NCBI GenBank assembly: GCA_900299345.1
Contig: OMJM01000083.1
Coordinates: 1 to 32,234 of the forward strand
DNA length: 32,234 bases
Reading direction: 5' to 3'
DNA from: a bacterium
GTDB taxonomy: Bacteria > Fibrobacterota > Fibrobacteria > UBA11236
Part shown: one piece after another, positions 1 to 6,925 of the stretch
Numbering within the stretch: position 1 is the first letter of the stretch
Layout of the letters: every line of letters starts with the position of its first letter
Position numbers and translations under genes: made by a program
Notes under the pieces: generated by a model
Told to the model about the DNA's origin: nothing
Seen by the model: only the letters and a program-made list of their open reading frames with translations
Database searches by the model: none

Positions 1-1060
1 CCGGCGCGCCGCGACCGCGCGATGCGGCGCCGGGAGCTCCACCCTGGCCGATCTCACGAATGCGTTCTTTTTCCTTGTCCTTGTCGCGATCGGATTTTCC
101 ACCGCCTGTGACAACGCCCGCTTCTTGCGCGCGCAAGGCATAAATATCCTTGGGCGAATCAAATCCGGGACGATCCGGTCTGGGACTGCGACCGGGACCC
201 AATCCTCCGGTTCTCGGACCTCCCGGACCACCGGGTGATGAACGATAAGGTCCGCTAGGGCCACGACCCGGGCCACCACCGCCGGGACCGCGAGGTCCGC
301 CATAACCACCACCGCCAGATCCAGGTGTGTAAGGACCGCCACTGCGGCCACCTGTTCCGCCTTCACGACCGGGTCCTCCAGGACGTGGACCTCCGGGAGG
401 CGCGCGATGCAACTGACCGGAATATCCCTGCTCGCGCTCTTCACGGCTGCGGAAACGCGCAGCGTTCTCAGCACGCGACTTTGCAATGCGCGCCAGCAAT
501 GCGGCATCGGGTTTTTCCACCGACACCTTGAGTTCGGAATGCAACTGACGCGCCTTGGCTTCAGCGTCCGCCGGAGTCGAAACAGACTTTGCGGGAGCCG
601 CCGCAGGTTCCACGGGAGCGGAAGCTGACGGAGGCTCAACGGGTTTGACCTGCGGAATTTCCGGGGCTGGCGTTTCAACTTTTGCTTCAGGAACGATCGG
701 CTTGGGCGGAATAACTTCGGCCACGGGCTTGGGTTCCGGAACAACAACCGGCGGAGGTTCCGGCGTCTTCTTTTCTTCCAGCACGGGTTTGGGAGCCGGC
801 GGCGGAGGTGGAGGGGGTGCTTTTTTCAGCACCGCCTTCATCGGAATCTTCTTTCCGGACTTGACCAACTCCTCGCGCTGCTTCTTTTCCTTCTCGGCGT
901 CGAGGAACGGCTTGACCTTTTGCACTCCAGCGGCGTCGAGCATACTCGACGCAGTTTTCGCCTCGAGGCCCGCTTCTTTGACAAGGCGCAGGAACACCTC
1001 GCTCGTGACTTCGAACTCCTTCGCCAGCGAGGAGATGCGTTTCTTGCCGTTATCGGTCAT
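1..1060 (-). CDS. infB: Translation initiation factor IF-2, N-terminal part (gene continues past the left edge)
   Basis: IF-2 is the GTPase that places initiator tRNA on the 30S subunit. Only the first 353 codons are in the window. Residues 1-55 form the IF2_N helical domain (RISSLAKEFEV, then FLRLVKEAGL). A charged linker follows, then seven consecutive prolines at residues 82-88, a Pro/Glu/Val/Ala-rich stretch, and a Gly/Arg/Pro-rich stretch over roughly residues 220-320. The GTPase domain is not reached. The ATG at 1058-1060 is the only reasonable start, since upstream in-frame codons give no alternative, but it has no clear Shine-Dalgarno. It lies 51 bases after nusA, so it is probably translated from the rimP-nusA-infB mRNA. 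Identity rests on the N-terminal domain plus the classic gene order. Confidence 0.93.
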   Translation of the reverse strand, partial: MTDNGKKRISSLAKEFEVTSEVFLRLVKEAGLEAKTASSMLDAAGVQKVKPFLDAEKEKKQREELVKSGKKIPMKAVLKKAPPPPPPPAPKPVLEEKKTPEPPPVVVPEPKPVAEVIPPKPIVPEAKVETPAPEIPQVKPVEPPSASAPVEPAAAPAKSVSTPADAEAKARQLHSELKVSVEKPDAALLARIAKSRAENAARFRSREEREQGYSGQLHRAPPGGPRPGGPGREGGTGGRSGGPYTPGSGGGGYGGPRGPGGGGPGRGPSGPYRSSPGGPGGPRTGGLGPGRSPRPDRPGFDSPKDIYALRAQEAGVVTGGGKSDRDKDKEKERIREIGQGGAPGAASRGRGAP

Positions 1061-1111
1061 GATTCGTGTCCAATCTAGTATTCGGGGGAAATTCCTTCGT
1101 CCGTTTCCCCG

Positions 1112-2326
1112 TTATTCCCCATCCGTTTTCTTCTTGGCAAACAACGACTCCAGTTCGGAGAATTTTCCGGACGCGGGTGCCGCAACCACCGCTTCTGCGC
1201 CGGTCTCAATACCCGCGCGCGGCTTGAACAACGCATTGCGCTCCTCTTCCGGCATGTCGTTGAATTCGGTCTGTCCGTAGATGTCGAGTTCGCGTCCCAC
1301 CATCTTGCTGGCGAGCCGCACATTCTGACCGCCACGACCGATGGCCTGCGACAGATCCTCGTCCGCCACGATCACGACCACGCGGCCGTCACCGATGTCG
1401 GTGATCTGCCGGATGTTGGCGGGCGACAATGAGCGGCGGATGTACACGCTGAGATCTTCGCTCCAATGAATGATGTCGATGCGTTCGTTGCTGAGTTCGC
1501 GCACGATGGCCTGCACGCGGTTGCCCTTCATGCCCACGCAAGCGCCGACCGGATCGATACGATCGTCTTTGGTGGACACCGCGATTTTGGCGCGGAAGCC
1601 GGGATCACGTGCCACGCCCTTGATGGTCACAACACCGTCGTTGATCTCCGGGACTTCCAGCTCGAACAGGCGCGCAAGAAGATCCGGATGTGTGCGCGAA
1701 AGCAAAACCTGCGGGCCCTTGACATTGGTGCTCACGTTGGCGATGAGTACTCGCACCGTGTCGCCCTGACGATAGCGCTCCTTGCGAATCTGCTCCTTGA
1801 GCGGCAAGATGCCTTCGGTCTTTCCAAGACTGATGAGAATGTTCCCGCGATCCACCTGCTGCACCGAGCCGGAAACCATGGTTCCCACCTTGTGCTGGTA
1901 ATCCTCGAAAATCTTTTCACGCTCTGCGTCGCGCACTTTCTGCAGCAGCATCTGCTTGGCCGCTTGGATGGCCGCACGCCCGAAGTTCTCTACAGGGATT
2001 TCCATTTCGAGATAGTCGCCTGCGACCGCATCTTCGTTGTATTCGTGCGCTTCTTCGACAAGCATGTATTTCTCGTCAAACGCAGCCACGTCCTCGGCCG
2101 ACATGTCTCCGGGAACATCGGGATAATCGTCCACCACGGTGACGCGCAGGTAAACCTTGATCTCCCCGGCTTTTGGATCGACCTCGGCTTCAATGTTCTT
2201 CTGGAGGTTGAGATACTTCCGGGCCGCATTCACCAGCGCTTCTTGGAGCGTGGACACGACCGCACCGTTGTCGAGATTCTTCGACTTGGCGATCAGGGTG
2301 AGGTTTTCCAGAATGTTGGTTTCCAT
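1112..2326 (-). CDS. nusA: Transcription termination/antitermination factor NusA
   Basis: NusA binds RNA polymerase and nascent RNA and controls pausing, intrinsic termination and antitermination. The 404-residue product has the N-terminal polymerase-binding domain (about 1-130), an S1 domain (about 135-205, GTMVSGSVQQVDRGNILISL), KH1 (about 210-280, with VGMKGNRVQAIV) and KH2 (about 285-350, with AIGRGGQNVRLA). There are no C-terminal acidic repeats, so it is shorter than the E. coli protein, as in most non-proteobacterial NusA. The ATG has a good AAGGAG six bases upstream and lies 11 bases after rimP. Because the operon leader contains an intrinsic terminator, NusA may influence its own synthesis; that is inference from similar architecture in enterobacteria. 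Confidence 0.97.
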   Translation of the reverse strand: METNILENLTLIAKSKNLDNGAVVSTLQEALVNAARKYLNLQKNIEAEVDPKAGEIKVYLRVTVVDDYPDVPGDMSAEDVAAFDEKYMLVEEAHEYNEDAVAGDYLEMEIPVENFGRAAIQAAKQMLLQKVRDAEREKIFEDYQHKVGTMVSGSVQQVDRGNILISLGKTEGILPLKEQIRKERYRQGDTVRVLIANVSTNVKGPQVLLSRTHPDLLARLFELEVPEINDGVVTIKGVARDPGFRAKIAVSTKDDRIDPVGACVGMKGNRVQAIVRELSNERIDIIHWSEDLSVYIRRSLSPANIRQITDIGDGRVVVIVADEDLSQAIGRGGQNVRLASKMVGRELDIYGQTEFNDMPEEERNALFKPRAGIETGAEAVVAAPASGKFSELESLFAKKKTDGE

Positions 2327-2337
2327 CGGGATCTCCT

Positions 2338-2796
2338 TCAGGGGATTTTGATTTCCAGTTTGGCCAGCGCGACCTGATTCAGGGGGATGTTCTGCTTCCG
2401 CCCGCCACAGTCGAGTTGAACCGTGTTTTCGTCCACCGTTTCCAAACGGCCTTGATATTGAAACTTTCCATCGACGGGTTCACGACAGGTGACCCGCACC
2501 TCGCGACCCAGATTACGACGCCAGTCGCCCAACGTTTTGAACGGACGATCCAGCCCAGGCGAGGAAACTTCGAGAGTGTACGCTTCGCCCTCAAGAACAT
2601 CCTCGGCATCCAGCAAGGTGGAAAGTTCGCGGCTGACACGGGCGCAATCTTCAACGCCGACGCCAGAGGCTTTGCCGATGTAAAGCCGCACCATCCTGCG
2701 CCGGCCTGCGCGAAACAGCTCAATGTCCACCAACTCCACGTTGTGGGTTTCTGCGACACCGCGCGCCAGGGCTGAAATTTTTTCCAAAACGTCCAT
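2338..2796 (-). CDS. rimP: Ribosome maturation factor RimP
   Basis: RimP assists late assembly of the 30S subunit. The 152-residue product has the usual two-domain layout. The N-terminal alpha/beta domain includes ALARGVAETHNVELVDIEL, the motif VEDCARVSRELSTLLDAED, and the characteristic YTLEVSSPGLDRPFKTLGDW near residues 75-95. The C-terminal SH3-like barrel ends in LNQVALAKLEI. The ATG at 2794-2796 has GGAG six bases upstream. It is the first gene of rimP-nusA-infB, the conserved bacterial order, and is preceded by a structured leader of about 140 nt with an intrinsic terminator. Confidence 0.96.
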   Translation of the reverse strand: MDVLEKISALARGVAETHNVELVDIELFRAGRRRMVRLYIGKASGVGVEDCARVSRELSTLLDAEDVLEGEAYTLEVSSPGLDRPFKTLGDWRRNLGREVRVTCREPVDGKFQYQGRLETVDENTVQLDCGGRKQNIPLNQVALAKLEIKIP

Positions 2797-2936
2797 TTAT
2801 TTCTCCACAGGATCGCCCTGAAAGCAAAAAACCCCTTTCGGGGTCGCCGAAGGGGGCCGATCCCGGCAAGCCTGTTTTCCTCTCAGACCTGCCTTTGATG
2901 TTCAGGAAGCACGCCTCCCAAAGCATCCATTAACGG
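2797..2936 (-). ncRNA. Structured 5' leader of rimP-nusA-infB, attenuator-like
   Basis: Read on the minus strand, the untranslated leader can fold into three successive elements. First is a short GGAGG/CTTCC hairpin enclosed by CTTTG/CAAAG (about 2926-2896). Second is a 10-bp stem GGCAGGTCTG/CAGGCTTGCC with a purine-rich loop AGAGGAAAA. Third is the intrinsic terminator at 2843-2826. Transcription must pass the terminator to reach rimP, so it looks like an attenuator. A rimP-leader attenuator is known in enterobacteria; similarity here is in arrangement, and sequence homology is not claimed. No leader peptide is evident. Confidence 0.65.
2826..2843 (-). terminator. Intrinsic terminator inside the rimP leader
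   Basis: On the minus strand CCCC-GAAA-GGGG is followed at once by TTTTTT, 30 bases before the rimP start and downstream of the rimP promoter. The four-base GAAA loop makes it compact. It is positioned to cut most transcripts short unless antiterminated. Confidence 0.75.
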
Positions 2937-2942
2937 GGGGAT

Positions 2943-2971
2943 ATAATAGTAGCTTTGGCTTCCGATGACAA
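2943..2971 (-). promoter_or_regulatory. Sigma70-type promoter of rimP-nusA-infB
   Basis: On the minus strand, TTGTCA (2971-2966) and TATTAT (2948-2943) are separated by exactly 17 bases, each one mismatch from consensus. The predicted start is near 2936, giving a leader of about 140 nt. The -10 overlaps a perfect TATAAT on the plus strand (2942-2947) facing the 71-residue membrane protein gene. Confidence 0.75.
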
Positions 2972-3013
2972 CCCTTGGGAATCGTGGAAATTCAATGAAA
3001 TCAGGTCTAAATC

Positions 3014-3229
3014 GTGTTTAAAGCATTGATCTTGATTATCGTGGGAGCCGTCGGAATGTGGTTCAGCTTCCGGCATTTGGGACGCAACTGGCAGGATTAC
3101 CGTTCCAAGCCCAAGGGATCTGTAAAGGCTTGGGATTTGGTGTTCAACTACGGTCTTGGTTTCCTTTGGTTTGCCTACCTCTTCGTCTTTTTCGGGGGCA
3201 TCATCGTCAACAACCTGTTGATCAAGTAG
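3014..3229 (+). CDS. Small two-helix membrane protein, unknown function
   Basis: A 71-residue product with two hydrophobic segments: residues 3-20 (LILIIVGAVGMWFSF) and about 47-67 (LGFLWFAYLFVFFGGIIV). A basic middle loop (RHLGRNWQDYRSKPKG) separates them. I do not recognise the family. The start is GTG, with AGG eight bases upstream. The gene is divergent from rimP, with a plus-strand TATAAT at 2942-2947 about 65 bases upstream but no good -35. Its last eight bases overlap the 3' end of mazG on the other strand. The hydrophobic pattern and intact frame across the overlap support it being real. Confidence 0.7.
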   Translation: MFKALILIIVGAVGMWFSFRHLGRNWQDYRSKPKGSVKAWDLVFNYGLGFLWFAYLFVFFGGIIVNNLLIK

Positions 3230-4040
3230 CCCGTTTTTTCACTTCGTTCCACAGCGTTTCCATCTCCGCAAGACTCAAGTCTTTGAGGGCGCCGCCTCTC
3301 TGTTCCGCCAACGCCTCCATGGCACGGAACCGCGCTACGAATTTCGCATTGCTCCGTGCCAGCGCGCGCTCGGGATCAATGTCGAACACCCTGCCAAGAT
3401 TGACAACGGTGAAGAACAGATCACCCAGTTCCTCCTCCAGCGCATCACGATCGCCACCCTTGGCTTCCGCTTCAAACTCGATCAGCTCCTCACGCACCTT
3501 CGCGGCCACACCGGTCCAGTCGGGCCACTCAAAGCCGGCCTTCACGGCGCGTTTCGAAATCTTCAACGCCTTGAGCAATGCGGGCAAATGCCTGGGAATT
3601 TCGCCCAGCGCGCCGGGTGTTTGCACGGGTGCCGGGCTGCCCGTAACTTCTTTCTCTGCCTTCTTAATTGCTTCCCACTGAACCATGACCGCGTCTGCGG
3701 TGTCCGCCGTGGATTCCCCGAACACATGCGGATGGCGCCGCACGAGTTTTTCACAAAGCTCCTGAATCACATCGTTGATGTTAAAGGTTCCGCCTTCGCG
3801 GGCCATTTGGGAGTGAAACACCACTTGCAATAACAAGTCGCCGAGTTCTTCACGCATGTTGAGCGTATCCCGTTTCTCCACGGCGTCCACGAATTCATAT
3901 GCTTCCTCAATCAAGCAACTCAGGATTGATTCATGGGTCTGCTCTTTGTCCCAAGGGCAACCATCAGGTGCGCGAAGACGGGCCATGATATTCAGTAAAT
4001 CGGCAAAGGAGTATTTGGGAGAGGCTTTAGGACTCGTCAT
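3222..4040 (-). CDS. mazG: Nucleoside triphosphate pyrophosphohydrolase MazG
   Basis: MazG hydrolyses (d)NTPs to NMP and pyrophosphate, cleaning the nucleotide pool and, in E. coli, lowering ppGpp under starvation. The 272 residues carry two MazG folds. The N-terminal one has LRAPDGCPWDKEQTHESI near residue 22, then the metal-binding EEAYEF and EELGDLLLQVVFH. The C-terminal one has GFEWPDW, EELIEFEAEA and EEELGDLFFTVVNLGR, which in the family is the more active domain. Length matches the two-domain class. The ATG at 4040 has no clear Shine-Dalgarno. It is divergent from dprA (72-base gap) and convergent with the small membrane protein gene. Confidence 0.95.
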   Translation of the reverse strand: MTSPKASPKYSFADLLNIMARLRAPDGCPWDKEQTHESILSCLIEEAYEFVDAVEKRDTLNMREELGDLLLQVVFHSQMAREGGTFNINDVIQELCEKLVRRHPHVFGESTADTADAVMVQWEAIKKAEKEVTGSPAPVQTPGALGEIPRHLPALLKALKISKRAVKAGFEWPDWTGVAAKVREELIEFEAEAKGGDRDALEEELGDLFFTVVNLGRVFDIDPERALARSNAKFVARFRAMEALAEQRGGALKDLSLAEMETLWNEVKKRAT

Positions 4041-4077
4041 AGGGCCAAATTTGCAATTTTTGGGTTAAAATTGGGGA

Positions 4078-4106
4078 TTGAATAGTGCTTATTTGTTCAG
4101 TAATCT
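4078..4106 (+). promoter_or_regulatory. Candidate dprA promoter with leaderless spacing
   Basis: TTGAAT (4078-4083), a 17-base spacer and TAATCT (4101-4106), followed after six bases by the dprA ATG. The predicted transcription start coincides with the ATG, and there is no Shine-Dalgarno, so the mRNA may be leaderless. Confidence 0.5.
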
Positions 4107-4112
4107 TTAGAA

Positions 4113-5309
4113 ATGAACCCTATTTTCCCCGCACTGAATCCGGAAGAACAAACCCTGTACGCGTGTCTGGCCTTGCAACACAAGGTCGGCTACGCGGGCT
4201 TCACACGCCTCATGGAAGTTTTGAGGTCGCCTGCTGCGGTGTACGCTGCATCGGCGGAACAACTCAAAACCATTCATCCGCGCATGACAGATGAGACGGT
4301 CGAGTCGATTCAAAAAGGACCGAACCGAACCTCATGGGAAAAAATCGCGGAGCAATGCGATAAGCTCCGTGTCAAAATTGACGCTCCAGGCAGCCACGAT
4401 TATCCTGCACCATTACTGCAATTAAACGCGCCCCCACCTTTGCTTTTCATTCAAGGATCCTGGCAACCGCAGGATGCCATCGCCGTGGCGATCGTGGGAA
4501 CGCGTCAACCCACTGACTATGGACGCAAAGCCGCGTTCACTTTGGCGAACGATTTGTCGCGCGCAAGAGTCACCGTAGTATCCGGTTTTGCCGTGGGGAT
4601 CGATGCCGAAGCGCATGCGGGAACCCTGGACGCAAATGGCAGAACCCTTGCCGTCATTGGTTGTGGGGCCGATATTCCCTACCCTCTTGAAAACCAGCAT
4701 TTGCGCGAACGCATCGTTCAAAACGGGGCCATCATATCCGAATTTCCTCCCGGAGCGAGTCCTCGCCGCGATCATTTCCCGCGTCGCAATCGAATTCTCA
4801 GCGGGCTTGCCAAGGCCATCGTGGTGGTTGAGGCGGGAAAGCGAAGTGGTGCCTTACTGACGGCGGCGCACGCGCGCACGCAGGGCAAGACGCTTTTCGC
4901 CATGCCGGGATCCGTTTTCAGTTCGGCGTCTTCCGGAACACATACCCTGCTGAAACGCGACGCGAAGCTGGCTGTTTCTGCTGAAGACATTCTGCCCGCA
5001 CTGGAAGACAAACCCGCACCCGCACAACCGGAACGAATAACCTCTTCATCAACAACTCTGAGCACAACTCCAACCGTGGGACTTTCAATCGCCGGAAACG
5101 AACCGGTGCTGGAATTATGGCGTGATGAGAAGATCTGCGGGTTGGATCGCCTCATCGCGCGCTCACTAGAACTCAATCTGTGGCCCGCAGGAAACACGTT
5201 GGCGAATTTGATGCAGTCCTTGTTGCGGCTCGAACTGCGTGGCCTCGTGCAGCGTCTTCCCGGTCCGACCTTCCGAAAAATTATTCCGCGATTACCTTTT
5301 CAGGCATAA
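4113..5309 (+). CDS. dprA: DNA processing protein DprA (Smf)
   Basis: DprA protects incoming single-stranded DNA and loads RecA during natural transformation; in non-competent bacteria its role is less clear. The 398-residue product has an N-terminal helical region, then the Rossmann-like core: VAIVGTRQPTDYGRK (about 125-139), SGFAVGIDAEAHAG (157-170), DHFPRRNRI (220-228), SGALLTAAHA (245-254) and the PGS loop (265-267). A C-terminal winged-helix follows after a Ser/Thr-rich linker (about 310-340). The segment after PGS reads GTHTLLKRDAKL, a little degenerate compared with the usual GxNxLIxxGA. Its stop overlaps the ftsB-like start (TAATG), so the two are likely translationally coupled. No other competence gene is nearby. 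Confidence 0.95.
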   Translation: MNPIFPALNPEEQTLYACLALQHKVGYAGFTRLMEVLRSPAAVYAASAEQLKTIHPRMTDETVESIQKGPNRTSWEKIAEQCDKLRVKIDAPGSHDYPAPLLQLNAPPPLLFIQGSWQPQDAIAVAIVGTRQPTDYGRKAAFTLANDLSRARVTVVSGFAVGIDAEAHAGTLDANGRTLAVIGCGADIPYPLENQHLRERIVQNGAIISEFPPGASPRRDHFPRRNRILSGLAKAIVVVEAGKRSGALLTAAHARTQGKTLFAMPGSVFSSASSGTHTLLKRDAKLAVSAEDILPALEDKPAPAQPERITSSSTTLSTTPTVGLSIAGNEPVLELWRDEKICGLDRLIARSLELNLWPAGNTLANLMQSLLRLELRGLVQRLPGPTFRKIIPRLPFQA

Positions 5310-5632
5310 TGGCGAAGAATGAAAAAAAGCGGTTCCCGTGGATACGTTGGGGTCTGCTGCTCTTGGCCTTGATCTCGTTGTACCACGTCTTCGCCGGGAA
5401 AAACGGCATTCTCAAGCTGCAGGAACTGGGCCGCGAAAAGCATGCAGCGCAACACCGCGCCGACAGTCTCGCGATTCGCAAACAAGAATTGGCCGCTGAA
5501 AAAAACCGTCTGTTGACCGATTCCGCGTATCTTGAAAAATTGGCACGGCAGGAACTGGGCATGGCAAAGCCCAAGGAAAAAGTTTACCGCTTCGTGAGCC
5601 CTGGCGGAAAGTCCGAATCCCCGGCGAAATAG
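5309..5632 (+). CDS. FtsB/DivIC-family septum formation initiator
   Basis: A small bitopic cell-division protein of 107 residues. It has a basic cytoplasmic start (MAKNEKKRFPWIRW), one membrane helix (about residues 13-29), and a periplasmic coiled coil (about 35-80) with heptad-like LQELGREKHAAQ and KQELAAEKNRLL. It ends in the family signature YLEKLARQELGMAKPKEKVY. In E. coli FtsB pairs with FtsL and FtsQ to license septal peptidoglycan synthesis. The ATG at 5309 shares its first base with the dprA stop; a longer in-frame extension into dprA is rejected because it overlaps dprA coding sequence and the family starts here. Whether it is the FtsB or DivIC orthologue cannot be settled from sequence alone. 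Confidence 0.88.
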   Translation: MAKNEKKRFPWIRWGLLLLALISLYHVFAGKNGILKLQELGREKHAAQHRADSLAIRKQELAAEKNRLLTDSAYLEKLARQELGMAKPKEKVYRFVSPGGKSESPAK

Positions 5633-5657
5633 CCGCATCGACACATGCCGGATTTTT

Positions 5658-5663
5658 TATAAT
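5658..5663 (+). promoter_or_regulatory. -10 box TATAAT six bases before the DUF486 start
   Basis: A perfect TATAAT lies six bases before the ATG at 5670, with no Shine-Dalgarno. No convincing -35 is visible at 16-18 bases; TCGACA lies at 5638-5643, only 14 bases away. It fits a leaderless transcript. Confidence 0.4.
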
Positions 5664-5669
5664 CCGACC

Positions 5670-5996
5670 ATGCTCACATTCTTCCTGCTTCTAATCTCCA
5701 ATGTTTTCATGACCTTTGCCTGGTACGGCCACCTGAAGTTCAAGCAGTCGCCGCTATGGATCGTGGTGCTGGCCAGTTGGGGGCTCGCCTTCTTCGAATA
5801 CTGCCTGCAAGTTCCAGCCAATCGCTACGGCTCTTACCGCTTCGCGACGGTGGAACTCAAGGTGATTCAGGAAGCGCTTTCCCTGGTGGTCTTCGCGGTG
5901 TTCTCGTTCCTTTACCTGAAGGAAACGCTGCGGTGGAACCACGCGGTCAGTTTTGTGTTCCTGCTCGGGGCGGTGTTCTTCGCGTTCAGGAAATGA
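5670..5996 (+). CDS. DUF486 / DMT-superfamily small membrane protein
   Basis: A 108-residue protein with four hydrophobic segments: about residues 2-19, 27-45, 64-82 and 88-106. The family signatures are FMTFAWYGHLKF near the start, FFEYCLQVPANRYG in the second helix region, and QEALSLVVFAVFS. DUF486 (COG3169) proteins are full-length at this size, and their substrate is not established. The start ATG follows TATAAT by six bases and lacks a Shine-Dalgarno. The 3' end overlaps the lgt stop by 11 bases on the opposite strand. Assignment to the family is firm; function is not. Confidence 0.88.
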   Translation: MLTFFLLLISNVFMTFAWYGHLKFKQSPLWIVVLASWGLAFFEYCLQVPANRYGSYRFATVELKVIQEALSLVVFAVFSFLYLKETLRWNHAVSFVFLLGAVFFAFRK

Positions 5997-6843
5997 TCTG
6001 AACGCCGGACACCCTGCGGCGCCACCACACGAATCCCGCTCCCAGCAGCATCATGGCCACGCACAATGCCTGGCCCATGGAGAATTTTCCAAAGAACACC
6101 AACCCCAATTGGGCGTCGGGTTCGCGGAAGAATTCGATGAAGAAGCGGAAAAATCCGTAACCGATCAGATACAACCCCGCGAAGGAACCTTTGGGAAACG
6201 AGCGCTTGCGAAGCGACCACAGGATCAAAAACAAAACCACGCCTTCGAACAAGGCTTCATAAAGTTGCGACGGATGGCGCAGCATCGGGCCCGGCGCTTC
6301 GGGAAACCGCATGCCGATGGCGGAGTCCGTGGTGCGGCCCCACAACTCTCCGTTGATGAAGTTGGCAATGCGCCCGAAGGTGTAACCCAGCGGCGCGGAC
6401 GGAAAGAACAAATCGGAAAGGTTCCAGAAATCCGCCTGATACTTGCGGCAGTACCACGCGCAGGCAAGCACGCAACCCGCCAAACCACCGTGATAGGACA
6501 TTCCCGAGATGCCGCTGAAATGGACACCCTCGGCGCCGGAACGGAACGGAAGAATGATCTCGAACGGATGTCCGGCATAATAAGGCAGGTTGTAGAACAG
6601 CACGTACCCCAGCCTGCCGCCGATCAAAACGCCGAGAAAGGCATACGTCATGATATTCTTGAGCAACTCGTCATCGTAGGGAAAGCGCGTTTCTTTGCGC
6701 GTGCGAGAACGGGCGATGATGTACGTGACAGCGAACGCCACCAGATACATGAGTCCGTACCACTGCAGCCGGAAGGACCCGAGACGCAGAATGACCGGAT
6801 CCATGTGCAGGGGAAGGTTTTGCCAGAACGAGTGAAAATCCAT
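5986..6843 (-). CDS. lgt: Prolipoprotein diacylglyceryl transferase Lgt
   Basis: Lgt is the inner-membrane enzyme that moves diacylglyceryl from phosphatidylglycerol to the lipobox cysteine of prolipoproteins, the first step of lipoprotein maturation. The 285-residue form has about seven membrane helices and the family motifs WYGLMYLVAF, GGRLGYVLFY, SGMSYHGGLAG, the Lgt signature GRIANFINGELWGRTTD and HPSQLYEAL. I chose the ATG at 6841-6843 (MDFHSFWQNLP) because GGAG lies eight bases upstream and the N-terminus matches the family. The longer frame to 6927 would overlap the start of divergent hemF. Confidence 0.95.
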   Translation of the reverse strand: MDFHSFWQNLPLHMDPVILRLGSFRLQWYGLMYLVAFAVTYIIARSRTRKETRFPYDDELLKNIMTYAFLGVLIGGRLGYVLFYNLPYYAGHPFEIILPFRSGAEGVHFSGISGMSYHGGLAGCVLACAWYCRKYQADFWNLSDLFFPSAPLGYTFGRIANFINGELWGRTTDSAIGMRFPEAPGPMLRHPSQLYEALFEGVVLFLILWSLRKRSFPKGSFAGLYLIGYGFFRFFIEFFREPDAQLGLVFFGKFSMGQALCVAMMLLGAGFVWWRRRVSGVQIIS

Positions 6844-6925
6844 TTCCGAAGCTCCAAGGCTTGTAAACGAAACGCAAGGCAAAGTAGCAAGGAGAAGGCC
6901 CGAAGCCGAAAGTAGATTTAGCCGC

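Noticed and set aside
555-1280. A Gly/Ser/Thr-rich 241-codon open frame on the plus strand
   Set aside because: Its low-complexity composition is the reverse reading of the Pro/Ala/Glu-rich linker of IF-2, and it also crosses the nusA end.
1466-2377. A 303-codon open frame on the plus strand
   Set aside because: It is antisense to nusA, which carries S1 and KH motifs.
2720-2926. A 68-codon frame in the rimP leader, considered as a leader peptide
   Set aside because: It overlaps the rimP coding start, has no Shine-Dalgarno and shows no run of regulatory codons; the leader is better explained by RNA hairpins.
5953-6915. A 320-codon open frame on the plus strand
   Set aside because: It is antisense to lgt, overlaps the end of the DUF486 gene, and its product is charged and featureless.
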